A stretch of DNA of 64,000 nt from Helianthus annuus (GCF_002127325.2 NC_035433.2:141390760-141454759); one strand, 5' to 3'. Shown: positions 44,765-58,657, counted from the first letter of the stretch. The notes: generated from the letters alone by a model not told the origin. Program-made: numbers and translations.

Positions 44765-47700
44765 TGTCACACCCCGATTTCCACGTGTCTCACCGGTGGG
44801 CCCGGTGGGGGATTACCGTGACGATGTTGGCAACAATATAGTCAAACCACACAATTATATAATGCACAGCGGAAGCTTAAGATAAATAATTAAACTTCAA
44901 CCTCTGGTTGTAATATCAAATGTATTACAAAAGTTGAATATATCCACAGCGGATCAAAGAAATCATAAATATTGTTCATTCAGATGCAGCATCGAGTTTG
45001 CGAGACTATGTACGATGCTTAGGACGCCTATACCAGCCCATTTCGTATAGTACCTGCACTTAATCTTTTTGGGGAAAATACGTCAGTTTACACTGGTAAA
45101 TACATTCAACTGACACATTTGAAAATGTTTATTTAAAATTGATTTGAATGCACAAGGCACAAACTCTTTTATAACTTGGGAAAATTATTAAAATCTTGTG
45201 AACGTTTTACATGTTCTTTTATGCGTTCAGTAGCCCGGGTCGTGCCGGGTTAAAGATTTATAGACACACCACATTGCGTAAAACCGTAGTATAAAAACCA
45301 ACGGCTACGTCTTTTAATTTAATGTCGACAATATATACCGGGTGTACGCCTACACCGGGATGTCGATGGTCGTGGCCATTTCGTAAAATGATGCCAAGGA
45401 TATCCGGGACAACGGTCATTAAACCCCCCAAAGGCTTTTAAGAAACAAAACTGTTTAAATGAGCCGATCATATTATTTAATTAACCACCTAAGCGATGGA
45501 AGAATATAATGCTCAATCAAGCGGTATTAATATACCGTAACCCAAGCCCATATAGGGGAAATAAGTTAAAGTATTTACCTTTGCAAGTATATTTCCTTAA
45601 TTTGGATTAAATCACCGATAGCTTTTACTGGGGCTCCTAATCTGGAACGAAGGTTTTAATTAACCTCTTAGAATCCTAACGGGTCTTTATATTGGCCGTA
45701 GCCTAGACCGGTTGGTTCCGGAATATAAATATGGTTTAATCGCGCGAAAAGGCGAAAACCGAGAATGGAATGTGATTCTGACCCAACAAGTTCAGAGACT
45801 TGTTTTATATGGGTTTATGGTTCACACTCTGGATTTTGGGGTCCAAATAATATGATTTGACCCGTATCGGCTAATTTATGAAAACTAGTTTCATAAGCCG
45901 AACCGTGCGCGCAATAGGCGAAATGGTTAACCATGAGAGTCGTACGCTTATTTCCTAAGTCAATATGCCTTAAAGAGGTTGTGGTATCAGTAGGACACCT
46001 TCCGTGATGCCCGTAACGAGTTTAAGTTAATATTATGCCCCGTAGGGGCTTTTTGGTCATTTTAAAGACTTTTAAAAGAGCTTTTCGAGTTCTACTGGAA
46101 ATCTAAGTTTCCCGAACAGCTTATAAAGCTTAAAATACTTTATTTATTATTTAAAATCTTTAAAATTCCCAAAATATTATTTTAATACAGTGGGTAAAAG
46201 TTTTGGTGACGAAATCTTGGTTTAGATAGGTGTTATGCTAATTGCGCCGTTAATTACTAAAGTTTACTTTAAATGCGCCATTTAGCATAACTCTCATTCT
46301 AGACCTCGGATTGACGTGAAACTTTAAGGACATGCTTATAATTTAATAAGCAAGGTTCTGGTCCGTTCACGTGCCCGAAATACTCGTTTTATTTTCAAAA
46401 TGGCGTTACGGTCAACTTTTAGGCGATTAACGGAAATGCGTAAAAGACTCGGATAACTCATGAACCGATCACAGAGGTTTATACCATCATGTAACCTGGT
46501 CCTAAGAGAGTCCTAAGGTATATCTATACCTCACTAAAACGGGTCAGAACTGAAGTCAATGCAAAAGTCAAACTTTTGCGACATTCGGCTCCGAACCGGT
46601 TCAATATAGCAAATGAGCGATTCAAACGAGCGCAAACAAGTTTATATACTTAATATCATATTTTATGAGTGTCAAAACAGGTTTCTTAGTATGTACATTA
46701 CAGATTATGCATAAATTGCTAAAATAGCTTTCTGTTGACTTTTTAAGTGCGCGTTTGACTCGATATTTGACATAGTTAGAGTGGTGATCAGGGGGAACCC
46801 TTTTAGAGGTTTATTACCCACATAAATACCAACTCAAAACCACTTTTGATTCGTCATAAGACTGAACCATTTGCAAGTTATTGTATTGACAACCGTTAGT
46901 TACGACGGTTGTGTTTATAAGCTATAACTATGGAAATGCAAGACCATATTGATTGTGAACGACTTACAGAAGTGGTATCTTGCTTAGAGAGCAGAAGAGA
47001 ATGCTAGAGAGCTTAGAATGATCAGGAGATGAGTTGTTTGAGGTGTGGTGAACATACGCTCACAATGTGGCTATTTATAATGTTCAAAAAGCCTCAAGAT
47101 CATCACAACTCAGTCTTCATTTGATCATGGATCATGGGCAGGTGTCCCTAAGTGATATGGGTCGAGTAGGGGGCACCCATGCTCCATTAATTGGTTGTTT
47201 GGTCGTTCAAAGGCTCCAAAAGGCAAGATGTTACAACTTTCTGCATCTGGGCGTCTAATGCGGCCCGCATGGGAGTTCCATGCGTTTATAATGCGGGTCG
47301 CCTGAGATCCAATTATCAGACGCGTATATTAGGAGGCTCGCGGCCCGCCTCAACTTATTCCTAACCTTCACGCGGGTCGCGAGAGGTTATAAATTCAGAA
47401 ATTTTAAATCTTTTGTCATGATTGCGAAATCCTGGTAATTAATAACGAAATCTTTCGTAATGATTTACCTGACCTTTCGGGTTTGAAGGGGTAACTTTGC
47501 GGTTTGGCCCTCGGTTATTTACCGATAGGGGCCTCGTGTTATTTACCCGCATTATAAAGTCCCTGATTAGTTTATTTATTATTCAGAAAGCCTTATCTTT
47601 CATTATTGACGCTTTTAACCCTTCTCATACGAATTTGAGTATAACTCTCTCGTTTTAAGACGGAACTTAGCGGAATTTGTACAGTATATTCTAGTGAGCG

Positions 47701-48027
47701 TATAATACTGTTACGAAGCCTTGGGAACGTTAAAGGGTCACTCAGAGGTATAATTAAACATGTTGACACAGTTAACCCCTGTAGCTCGCAATCTCTCACT
47801 TTCTTCCGCGTTTCGCTTCCGTACGATCTATGATTTATTCGTTTGAAGGTTCAAGCATTTATTTAGGGTTACTATACAGTATATTTACCCTTGTTGACAT
47901 TTATAACCCTCGAATTTACATACTTTCAAGGTTTGTCAAAATTTGTCCTTTATTTAATATAAATGCCACGTGTAATCAAATGACACGTGTTAACACATCA
48001 TTGGACGCAAAAATTCGAGGTGTTACA
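44765..48027 (-). repeat. 5' LTR of M (right)
   Basis: 3263 bp, uninterrupted. TATA box CATTATAAATAGCC on the minus strand near 47080-47067 is the likely promoter of the element transcript. It differs from the left LTR at about eight positions by eye. Confidence 0.92.
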
Positions 48028-48032
48028 ACGAA

Positions 48033-51000
48033 ACACAGTTAGCACAGTTATCAGACAAACCGGGAGAATGCTGACGGAGTTCAGTACATACACAAACAAT
48101 GTGTTGAGACACAAAATGAGTCAGAAACCAAGTATTACACTAGTATAGTGTGTAGGAAAGTAAGGATCACAAAATTGCGTTCCTAGAGATAGTTTAAGTG
48201 CCAGAAAGTGCCTAAAACTCACATAAACTGCAGAATTCTGCAGAAAATCAGCATTTAAACACTCTAATATCATGCAGAAATATGGTTAAATGGTCCTGAA
48301 TGCTTTCCTAAGTGTCGGGAATCAAAACTGTCACAAAAGTTAACATAAAGCACACTAAACTGCGCAGTTTAGCACCTTAACGAACCGGTAACCAACCGAA
48401 CAACCAGATACTACCCGAAACACCAAATTTTCACCAAAAGCACTGTTTTAACATTACCAAGCTAGTTATGGTCCCCGAACATCATAACACACTATATAAA
48501 TATCTTATAACTAAACACCTAACTATGTACTTGATTTTCAACTAAATAACTAACTATATGGTTAAACCTAGCCTACTACCCCCCCCCCCACCTATGGGAC
48601 GGCCAACATGGCCCCCACTCTTTGATTTTCTTTTGATTAAATAATGGATTGTGTTGGCCATTTTTAGACACATGAACCATAAGTTAAAGCTTCTAAATGG
48701 ATTATAAGTAAACACATTAAGCACATAACTTCTCATAACTTTCACACATTCAACACACACTTCTTTCTCTCTTCTCCTTCTTTGGGTTCGGCCGAGATCA
48801 AGCACAACGCCACCACCATCATTCACTCATCTTCATACAATTCCAAGCATACTCAAGGGTGTTAGAAGGTGCATAAGGAAGCTAGGAGCATTCGGAAGTT
48901 CAAAGACCTTCTCTATTTGCATTTATCCATCTCTTTTCTTCTCTTGATCATCCCTAGCCTTGAGCTAGTGGTAAGAACACTAATCTTTCCATTTTACATC
49001 TTATATAAGTGGTTACAGAATGATACATGATGATTAACTTGAAGAACACTAAGAATCAAGAGAATGAAACTTCAACATAAGCTTATATCATGAAGGAATC
49101 ATGTTGTTTATTTGTTGATTTACTTGTTGATTGTTATTTCCTTATGAAAATGATGTAGATCATCATATGATCTTGCTAGATCATGATTAAAAACATAATC
49201 TAGCAAGATGAGAGGATGAAAGTGTTAAAGATGAATAGATCATCCTCATGAAAGGCACGAACTTGAAAGAATATAATGTTTTCTTATGAAGTGATGATCA
49301 AAGTAAGATGTAAATCTTGTAAATCTAATATTTCAAGAATGATTTTTCAAGAAACCAAGTTAAAAATACAAGTTTTACTTAATCTTGGTTCTTAACTAAA
49401 TAAACCTCATTTTTGGTGGTTAATAAAGTGTAGAAGCACATGTGTAACAAGAAAAATCCAAGAAGAAACATTTTTAGAAAATATGATTATAAGTTGTGAA
49501 GAACTAACTTCTTTAAAACTGATGTTTTTAAATAATCAACCACACTTTAAAGGGTAACAAGATTTACTAAATACACTAGTAAGTTACTACAAATTTTTAT
49601 AAATTTTCAAGTTCATGAAGTGGTAGTTTATGCTTGCTTTTGGCAAAATCGATTAGTGTAGATTGTTTATTGTTGATTGTGGATTGATTGTGTTGATTTA
49701 CAAAAGAAAATGATATACCTTCAAGGTATGGAAACCTCCATTTTTAGGGGAAACAATGGCAAAATTTTCTAAAAATTAAACACTTAGAAAAATATTTCTA
49801 AACAAATATTTACAAGTGTGTTTTCAAATCATGAATTTTCATATAAAGTTTGCCATAATTTTTGTTACCAAAAATTACAAATATTGGAGGTTGGCTTTTA
49901 TAAATAAAAGTGACTAAATATGTATTTAGGAAAATATATATTTAGATGTCACCATGTGTGTGATTATTTGTATATTATGTGTATTAGTTATGTTATTTTA
50001 GGACTTGAAATAATATAACTCATCAAAATACCAAAAATTACAATCCAAAATATTACCAAAATTCCAAGAATATAAATATACAAAGAATACCCAAAATCTT
50101 GGTGAAACCGAACAAAGAAATATAACTTACTAAATATTCCGGAGAACTTATTCACAAGTGGATGTTTGGTAAATAATATTTTAGACACCAAGAGAACAAA
50201 AATATGATTTTTTTTTACAATTATTACAAGACTATATCATATTTTTGACAAGGAGAAAATATAGTATTTTTGGCAAGTGAAAAAAATATATTTTTCTTGG
50301 AATTATTAGAAGATATATTATTTTTGAAAGAAATATATATTTTCTCAAACAAACATGCATTTATATATATTTTCTAAGTTAGACTAGGAAATATATGATT
50401 TTTGAGATATACAAATATTTTTTCCAAAGGAAAATTATAAATAATTTTTCTAGGTAATACTTCTTAAAATATATATTTTGGAAATATATATTGATGTATT
50501 TTTATCAAGGATATTATTCCGGAAAAACTTATACAAAATTAAGTGTAAGAATACTTAACAATTACAAGAAAATACGTATTCTCGTACGTATAAATACACT
50601 CCGAAATACGGCCCCAATACATGGCAAAAATATACAAGTATAAGGATATGAATACAAATACACCCATCCTTGGGAAGGAAATACATGTATAAACACTTGA
50701 AAAGTATCAAGTTAAAATATATTGTTTTAACTATTATTCCAAAGATTTAATAAATATGATTTAAGTTAAAATATTTATTATTTTAACAATAATTGTATAA
50801 CTTGAAATAATACTAAAGACACTAGTTTATACTAAGTCAAGGCACGGCCCGCTCGTCTAATAGACATTAGTACGTTGTAGGTAGTCGTGTACGCCAGGCG
50901 AAGCTTTGAGTTATTGTGATTACGAAGAACGCAAGACTATGAGTTCATGTCCCCCTTTTTCTTTTAACTGTTTTCGTTTTATAACTTCGGGGGTGAAGTA

Positions 51001-51080
51001 CATGTTACAAAATGCTTACAAACAATTACAATTGGTATGGTTAGCTAAGGATTGCATAGTAGATCATGTGAATGGGTAGG
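48033..51080 (+). repeat. Solo LTR E, middle segment
   Basis: A continuation of solo LTR E after the M insertion. TATA box near 48489, C/T-rich leader at 48735-48800, and a possible splice donor-like GAGCTAGTGGTAAGAAC near 48962. The rest is strongly AT-rich and non-coding. Confidence 0.6.
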
Positions 51081-53735
51081 TGTCACGTCCCCCAACCCCA
51101 TCCTAGCCGGAATCGGGAGCCGCGAGCAGCCCGTGGTACCGGTGGTTATTTTTGAAAAACATTGCAGCGGAAATTTCATCAGGACCGTGAGTTAGGAAAA
51201 ATATCAGAGTTTAGAAACACCGGATTTTATTTATTTAATAGATGGGATAAACCCATGTTTTACAAAGGTAGCTTAAATAAAAATGATATTTCTTAATTTG
51301 ATTTAATTAATAAAATAACCACTTCTTGAAGTCCTTCAGTGCCGGATCCAATTCTTACTCCAATCTACTGTAATTACCTAAAACACGTTTTAAAAAGGTT
51401 TTGTCAGCGGGAAATACTGAGTGAATCATTCATTTTTACGAAAACGACGCATTTGTTATAATTTACAGTATTAAGAGAGATTACAATGTTTCTGATATCA
51501 AACCAACTACCCATAGTATTTGTCACTCGACTTATTTCGGTGACTGTGGTCATATCCCCCATTGGCTGCCCCAATGGTGACGAATATCACTAATTAGGTC
51601 CGCCCACCTAAAGTGATAACAATAGTAGTAATGTGCACAATACCCCACATACCGGCTGTAATTTGGTGATTACATAAACTTAATCACTGTAATTATAACT
51701 TTGAAAATAATTTGGAGTATTGTAAAACAGTTGATAAAAAGAGAATGACTCACATTATAAGCATGCAGTATTGAATTAACAAGCTTCATGATTCAGATTC
51801 TTCTGAGAATTAGCATCTACTTTGATTGTAAGTGTATGAGGTAGTGTTTAGTCTACTGATAAGCCTGATAACCTAATTTAAGCGATAATGCACACGAAAC
51901 TAGGTAATTAACTAATACAGCATTTACGATAACTCACGAGATTAAACCCTCACGACGAATGACAAAGTGCAATCACTTAAACATCCATCGGATTCACAAC
52001 GAATGACAGAGTATTCCCCGAGTTCGGGTGGTACTAAAACATCCTGTCGGAATCACGACTAATGACAAAGGATAGCGCTTAAACATCCGGTCGGATAGTT
52101 TAAATCAATCGGATATTGAATCGTAGCAGCGATCGAGTTAATACCCTGTATCGTAGCAGCGCCTTGCTACTGTGAATGTATTTTACGAATTAGAGTAGTC
52201 TAATTTCGTTTTTGAGAATTTTGATCGACACCCCTGAACTGCTCGTAACCCCTTCTATTTATAGCTGAAATTTGACCCCCTCGCGTGACGCGAGGGGTCC
52301 CATAGGGGGCGTCGCGTGACGCGACGGGCCACATTTCATCATAGGCTTGCCACGTGTCCAACTAGCTTGTATGAGTCGACGGACTTGATAAATTTGATTT
52401 CTACAGCGAGTTATGTGGATAATCGTCAAGTAGGGAATACCCCCCTCCCCCCTGAGTTTTAGGGGCCCTGATCCTAATTCTGATTGTTCTGAAAATTTTA
52501 GGAGTTGTGCAGGATTACTTGGGTGTCTCAATTAGGGTTTCCTATTGGGCAAATAAAATAATAAATAGTAGTTTTGGTGAGAGTTGTTATGGTTTGGGAT
52601 AAGAAGGAATAAAATGGTGAGAAAAGAGAATGGACCCACTTTATAACTTTAGGGTTCAACTAGAAAATCTCCTGGTATAAATTTTGGGTATAACTTTTGA
52701 ACTATATATATATATATATATAATGCACCCGTGTTAAGTATAGTACCCCTAATTCAACCTTGTCCCAAAGTCCCGAGACAGAACCCCAACGAACTTAGTC
52801 GGGCAGAGCCCTGACATATGTTATGAGGCTCAGATCAATCGGAAAGGGTAGCGGTGATCGGGAGTTAAAACACTTAATACGGGACAGGGCTTTATTATTA
52901 TTATTATTAGTGAAAAATAAAAATAAAAATAAAATAATATAGAGAGAGCTTGGCGAGACATAAAAAGAATAAGGAGAGAGAGTTGGACAATTTCTAATCG
53001 TTTGAAATATTGTTCTTATTTATAGTGGGTTTCTCAAAAGCCCTGAATGCATGGTATTTTTACACGTACCCATATTAAATAAATTCTAACTTATCCACAC
53101 CTACATGTATGCTTTTAGAGTTCATGTATTGTTTTGATTTTTTTTCTTTTTGTTCCACGTAACCAAACAGCACACATCATACAAGATTGGTTTTATTGTT
53201 ATTATTTGGTTTTTTTTCTTTTTCTTTTTCTATTTTAATGTTTCACGAAACATTTAAACAATGTTTTAGGTTTTTAATATTTTATTTTTATAATTAATTT
53301 AACAGCTTCACTTATTTGGCGTTTATAACTTATAACATACGATGTTTTATAAAATAATAAATATGTCATTAGAAACAGAATATTTTTGTCTACATTTGGA
53401 ACCAAGTTTCATTAAAAACAGAGTAAGTTCAAATACAATATATTTTTATAGTTTAAATATTAAACGGTTCCTGGGCCAGTCCAGGTACTTCATATTTCTA
53501 ATAGTTAACTTATCCGTAATCTACCCGTCTAATAATATAAGTTTATATAGACTTTTATTTTATTAGAAAGGCCACCCATATACAGGCCAGTTAATATTTC
53601 AACAAACTATATAAAATAATGTTTAAAACTATTTAGGTTGAATATTTATATTACAAATAAACTAGTTACTAATTACTAGTGTTTAATAAATCTAACCAAA
53701 CCTATAATTCTTTATATAAAAATAGGAATGTTACA
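51081..53735 (-). mobile_element. Solo LTR G
   Basis: 2655 bp with ends TGTCACGTCCCCC and AATGTTACA, flanked by GTAGG at 51076-51080 and 53736-53740. Minus orientation, with a TATA box (GCTATAAATAGAAGG) near 52266-52252. No primer site or coding. It contains a TA microsatellite (about 52703-52722) and repeated ACATCCGGTCGGA/ACGAATGACAAAG phrases (51950-52100). Confidence 0.85.
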
Positions 53736-53740
53736 GTAGG

Positions 53741-54455
53741 CGCACTCCTAAGACCATTAATCCTCGTGTTAGGACCGAGGGGCATGAGTGATAGATCTAT
53801 TTGGGTGTAGCGAGCCCACACCCATGTGGACTGGGGTTTGGCCCATGAGGTGACTATGTCTTACAACCGGAGGCCCGGTACAAAATCTGCTAGGTTTGAG
53901 CATTCCTACGCCGTTGCACACTGGTTAATGGCCTTGCAAACCATTAATTGATCTATATCCTTGTTTGCTTTCATACCGGGGTTTACAAATATACATACAT
54001 ATTTACAACGATTTCAAAGGTTTATTCGCGCACATAAATAAACACATGAACTCGCTCAATTTTTGTTGATGTTTTCAAACTACATGTATTTCAGGGAATT
54101 AAAAGTGGATCTGGCGGGCGTTTGGAAGTTTCAAGTTATGTTGAGAATAAAAGATGTCATCTGATGTTTAAGGGTTTGGATAGTGTGTCTTATCCTAGAT
54201 GAGACACATCTTTCAAAGCCTGATTTTAATTAGAGTCTTTTGTCGAGTCCTTATGGAACTCTAAAACAATTTGCATGATTTGTATTTGGATTTGAAGTTG
54301 TTTTTGGTTTTCAAGACAATGTCGCTATTGTGTTTTTAAACGTATTTAATGGGTGATCATCTTTAGTTTTATCATATAGTTAATGTTATGATTGAATGCA
54401 ATGATATTAAGCAAGTCACACATAATCACGCTTCCACAAAAGTCAGGGTGTGACA
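53741..54455 (+). repeat. Solo LTR E, right segment
   Basis: The final part of solo LTR E, ending GGGTGTGACA. Non-coding. Confidence 0.6.
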
Positions 54456-54471
54456 TTTTACTTATGCTTCC

Positions 54472-54716
54472 GCACCAAACTGACTCACACGGAATTAGAT
54501 TCCGCACCAAACTGACTCACACGGAATTAGATTCCATGCAGAATTACACTTCCAAGCGGGATTACAACTCAAACGGAAATACTAGCTAATTCCGTACGGA
54601 ATTACCTGATGGTAATGTCGTGCGTAATTACCTACTTTGTCACTTTTCTTGAACTTCGTGCCTTGAATAAGACAAGACTCGATACAAGACGAAATCGACA
54701 GACGTATGCAACAACA
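54472..54716 (-). repeat. Partial 3' LTR of the copia-like element
   Basis: Matches 61556-61768 of the right LTR, plus a 32-bp tandem duplication at its left edge (54472-54503 and 54504-54535, opening GCACCAAACTGACTCACACG). Left of 54472 the sequence is LTR-D-like. The joining bases TTCC also end the 32-bp unit, suggesting a microhomology deletion. Confidence 0.8.
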
Positions 54717-56867
54717 GACTCCCCCTCGAATGTTGACGAGTCTTAAGTGTCGAGTCTTCAATGTCTTCAGTCTTTATCAGTCTGACTGTTCTCTTTGAAG
54801 TATCTGACAGTGTAAAACTTCCATCTTTTCTTCTCTCTTTTCATCAGCACCAACAAACTCCCTCGAACAAATAATCTTCCCTCGGATGTTGATCTTCAAC
54901 GAATCAGGATCTCAATCTGGCTCTCAAGCTTTCTAATTCTCTTGATCAGATCTCTAGATTCCTTAAGTTCATCAGTATCATCAGCTTGCGTGAACTTTAT
55001 CTCCAGGATCGTTACTTGGCTCTTGCTTAAATCACAAGGTCCTCAAGTATCAGAAACTGGCTCTCTATCATTCTGAATCAAGATCTGAATCCTGGCTATC
55101 CTGCACATTCTCTACCTCATAATAAATTTCATAAATTTTAAAAATTTTGACAAATTTATATATCCAGACTCCCCCTCAAATTTATCCAGAATGATTTAAC
55201 AATACTAATATCTGATGAATCACTTGTACGCAAACATACAAAATATTATCGTTTAATAACACAGACTCCCCCTTACAAAATGATCATCATGTTTAGCACT
55301 TCGGAATTTTGAAAATCAGCTATTCAACACCAGTTGTTGAAAATATTTTTGTATTTTTCAAAATTTATGCTAAAACACACTAAAATTTTTAAATTTTTTA
55401 TTTTAAAGAAATACAGTAAAGAAATATTTACATTCAATCCTTTTGTGAGTTTGTGTAAGATGATCATATCAATTTTTTTAGACAAATCACCAGTACCGTT
55501 AAGCTATTTAACATTTTAAGCTCTAAACAATTCACTTAGATTGTTAGTATACTGATCCACTTAAATTTTCACACAAAGTTCAACTGTTTCGAGATATGAT
55601 ATTATTGTTTTAACGACTTAAATTTATTCGCGTGTCCCACCTCTGAATATACTCCCGTATTCAGATTTCTATATTCAGTCTTACAGGTGAATGTAAACTA
55701 ATGATATCTATAAACGGGTAAATGCGAAACCGTGAGAGCTCAGGTCAGAACTTCCGTTCGTGCAGAGAGATGACGGCTCGTCTTTAGGTGTGTCCCGTTT
55801 GAGGATCTTTTCTTCAACTGCCATTGATACATATCTTTAGATATTTTTCAATTTATAGCAGAGGGCTGGCTTTAAGATTAAAGATTTTGTAAAGTATTAT
55901 ACGAGGATTAGGCTATTGCTTCCGCAAAATCAGAAGTCCTGGTATAATACCCCAGATATCACCACACACAAAGACCTAGTATGTCAGAAATATAATCTTT
56001 CAAACAAGATTTCGGGGGTTACCCATATATCCGAGAGATGTTCCCCACGATATAAGTAAGTTTGAATTTTATGTTTATATCTCGAAAACAATATACTGAA
56101 TGTATAAAAACCTACTAGCATATCCGCAGTGAGATTGTTTATCACATTTGACTTTCCAGTTCTTTAGCGTGTTGTGATAGTCCACTTATGTACTATCATT
56201 TCCTCTTTTCACAACAAAAATCAATTTTGAATTTTTCAATGTTTATGGCTTTTTCAAACTTTCTAATGTTTTTGGATTTTCTGTAAATCTTACTCCCCCT
56301 AAAATTCAAACATATTTAAAGGAAACTTTGAAAAACAAACTGTACAAGAAATGACAACTGTTGTTTCAAGCTTCAAATCACCATCCACTTGGCATAAACA
56401 ATCAGAACTCCTCCTTACAACAAACTATTTTCCCATTATGATTTCAAAACACATAAGTTTGTTTTAATCAAAATGATTTTTCTAGAAAATAAGTTTTGTT
56501 GAATTTACCACTTTTAGGTTAGGGGTTCATCATATTGTTTCCAATCATTTGAATGATAGTTAAATCAAGTTCAACTTAATGGCATTGATTTACCACTTGT
56601 AGGAACAAGCCTCTTGTCAATACCATTTGTAAAGACAAGATATTACAATATCAAGAAAATACCACTTGTAGGTTGACATTTCACAGTTGTAAATTTCTCA
56701 AGACGGATGCCGATTCCTACTCCACACTTACCAACCTGGGAGTTCCAACTAGTCCACAACCTGTAAAATTTAACAATTTTAAGATTTTCACAAAAACAAT
56801 CTTTTCAAGAATAATGCCGATTCATGCTCCACGATTACCCACATGGGAGCTCCGGCAAGTCAGGATT
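54717..56867. other. Non-coding 3' part of the copia-like element
   Basis: No open frame of note and no pol motifs on either strand. C/T-rich phrases with CTCCCCCT (54720, 55170, 55265, 56290) and repeated TACCACTTGTAGG motifs (56591, 56660) occur. This may be a long 3' untranslated stretch of a gag-only element, or decayed pol beyond recognition. Confidence 0.5.
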
Positions 56868-58630
56868 TTACTTGTGAAAAACTGCCATCCAAGCCTGACC
56901 AAACTTGGATGTTTCCTCCTCAACTTCACTTGGGTAATAAGTTGCTTTCTTTGTTTCATAGAAGTCCTTTACCCCTTTAGCCTTTCCCTCGACCATTTTC
57001 CCAAAAATCTTTTGAACATTTCCATTAAACACTTTCTCAACATCAAATTCTTTCTTCTCAGAATAGAATTGATTCGAGATCTCAACCTTACCAACTTTTG
57101 ATTTAAAATTCTCAGCCCTTAATGGTGGAAAATTAACATCATCCATTGGAGGCACTGAGTTTTCTTCTTTAACCTCAACTTGTGGCTCCTCTGACTTTGT
57201 AGAATCAGATTCATCACCAAATTTCTCAAAAACTTCTTAACAACCCACATTTGGTTGTCATGCCCAGCTCTCTTTTTATAAGGACTTGTTTTTGAACACT
57301 CACCAACTTCATATGTTGAATTTTCAAAAAATTTAAATTTGTCAGTTGGTGGTTCATTTTTCTCAACAATTTTTTCTTTAAGTTTTTTAGAGACTTCCTG
57401 TTTTGTTTTGTTGCTTGAGAACAGTTCCATGCAATGTGACCAACTTCATTGCATTTGTAACAGGTTCTTGTTTCCTTTCTTTGATAAGCTCCATTCTTCA
57501 CTTTCTCTTGCTTCTTGGCAAGGAATTCTCTGTTTGATTGCTTCCAGAATGAGCTTTTTGATTCCTCTTCACAGCTTGTCCCTGGAACAAATTTTGTATT
57601 TATTTTAGAAGTTTTTTCATGTTTATAATTTTCAGATGGAATAAAACCTAAGCCTTTCTTTTTGAAATTACCGTTATGATTTGGTTTCTTTTGAAAACCA
57701 GAATTAGAACTGTAACCCTTTTTCTTGTTTAACCGTTGTTGAACTCTTGAAGTGTATTTTTTAGGTTTTGCATTAAGATTTATATCTTTTATTTCAGAAA
57801 TGTTAATTTCTGTTAATTTGAAAACCTTTTTGATCTTTTCAATTTGCACACTTCTTATTGGAAATTCTTTATCAGAATATAATTTGTCAGAATCTATCAA
57901 AGTATATGCCACTTTGATTGATTCGTCATTCAAATTGGATTTTGATAACAAAAACTCTTTACTATAAACCCGTTTAACCGACGTCTTTGAACGGTTGACT
58001 GACGAACATGAACTTTCAGACTCGAACTTTGACTCCGACTCCTCATCTTTATCCAACACCTGATCGACCACCTTTTTTTATTAACTCGGACTCATGATCA
58101 GTATCAGAAGATGTAAAAGTGACGTCAATGTTTTCTGGTAAATCATCGGTTATTTCAGACTTTAGCTTTATATTGACAGCCTTTTTAACTTGCTCCTCAT
58201 TTGGTTTTCTGGGAGAATAACCATCCCAGATCGGAGGTGGACACTTGTTATAACTAACACTCTGTTTCTTACCAGTATCCTTCTTCTTCTGTTTCTCATC
58301 ATCTTGAAATGCTTCAATACCTGCAACAGTTGGATAAATTCGATCAATCAAATAATCAGAACTAGAATAACTTTGCAACAGTCTTCTAATTCTTTCATTT
58401 TCAGTCTTCTCAGTCTCCAACTCTTGCTTTAGCTTAGCACACTCCTCAATGTAGTAATTGATAGATTTTTGCTTCGACATCATCACTGCATTCATCATTG
58501 TTAAAGCATCTTCTCTTTCAGAATTCGTCTTTTGTAGACCAGTCACTGTCCTATTTAACACGTCATATAACTCTTTTACATAATTGAGATTAAACAGTAA
58601 TTGTTCCTTCATTTTCTCTAGCTCACTCAA
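56868..58630 (-). pseudogene. Copia-like gag, distal half (several frames)
   Basis: Continues the gag region in pieces. The first (58630-58049) is a charged coiled-coil rich block (EECAKLKQELETEKTENERI), then PPPIWDGYSPRKP. The second (58071-57226) is a Ser/Lys-rich segment ending in a second CCHC knuckle, CYKCNEVGHIAWNC. Then, after a frame change near 57230, comes a tail (57155-56868) with VNFPPLRAENFKSKVGK and FYETKKATYYPSE. Frame changes between the pieces show decay or sequence error. I recall similar long two-knuckle gag proteins from Asteraceae copia elements. No protease motif follows. Confidence 0.6.
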
Positions 58631-58657
58631 CTTCGCATCCTTTTCTTCACATTTCTT

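Larger units (their letters stand above)
13600..48027 (-). mobile_element. Element M: Ty3/gypsy chromovirus, minus strand, interrupted
   Basis: The target duplication ACGAA lies at 13595-13599 and 48028-48032. Both LTRs are 3263 bp once the insertion in the left one is removed, starting TGTAACACC and ending GGGTGTGACA on the minus strand. Order on the minus strand: 5' LTR (48027-44765), tRNA-Met primer site, ORF0, structured spacer, gag-protease-RT (42211-39422), RNase H-integrase-chromodomain (resuming 35759-34002 and again 21063-19306), polypurine tract, 3' LTR. By eye the LTRs differ at about eight positions, so insertion is very recent. It is broken by element P in pol, solo LTR F in the 3' LTR, and an internal 14.7 kb duplication. 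Confidence 0.9.
13407..54455 (+). mobile_element. Solo LTR E, carrying the whole nested stack
   Basis: The ends are TGTGACAACTG at 13407 and GGGTGTGACA ending at 54455, flanked by TTTTA at 13402-13406 and 54456-54460. No primer-binding site follows the right end and no polypurine tract precedes the left, so this is a solo LTR formed by LTR-LTR recombination. Removing the nested insertions leaves about 3.95 kb: 13407-13599, 48033-51080 and 53741-54455. A TATA box (CACTATATAAATATC, about 48489) and a C/T-rich leader (48735-48800) mark the promoter. No coding inside. Confidence 0.7.

Noticed and set aside
49988..50191. Hydrophobic 67-residue ORF (possible membrane peptide)
   Set aside because: AT-rich DNA in solo LTR E gives Ile/Phe/Leu codons by composition; no promoter or homology.
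52703..52722. TA run as a TATA promoter of a plus-strand gene
   Set aside because: It is a microsatellite in solo LTR G, and no ORF follows.
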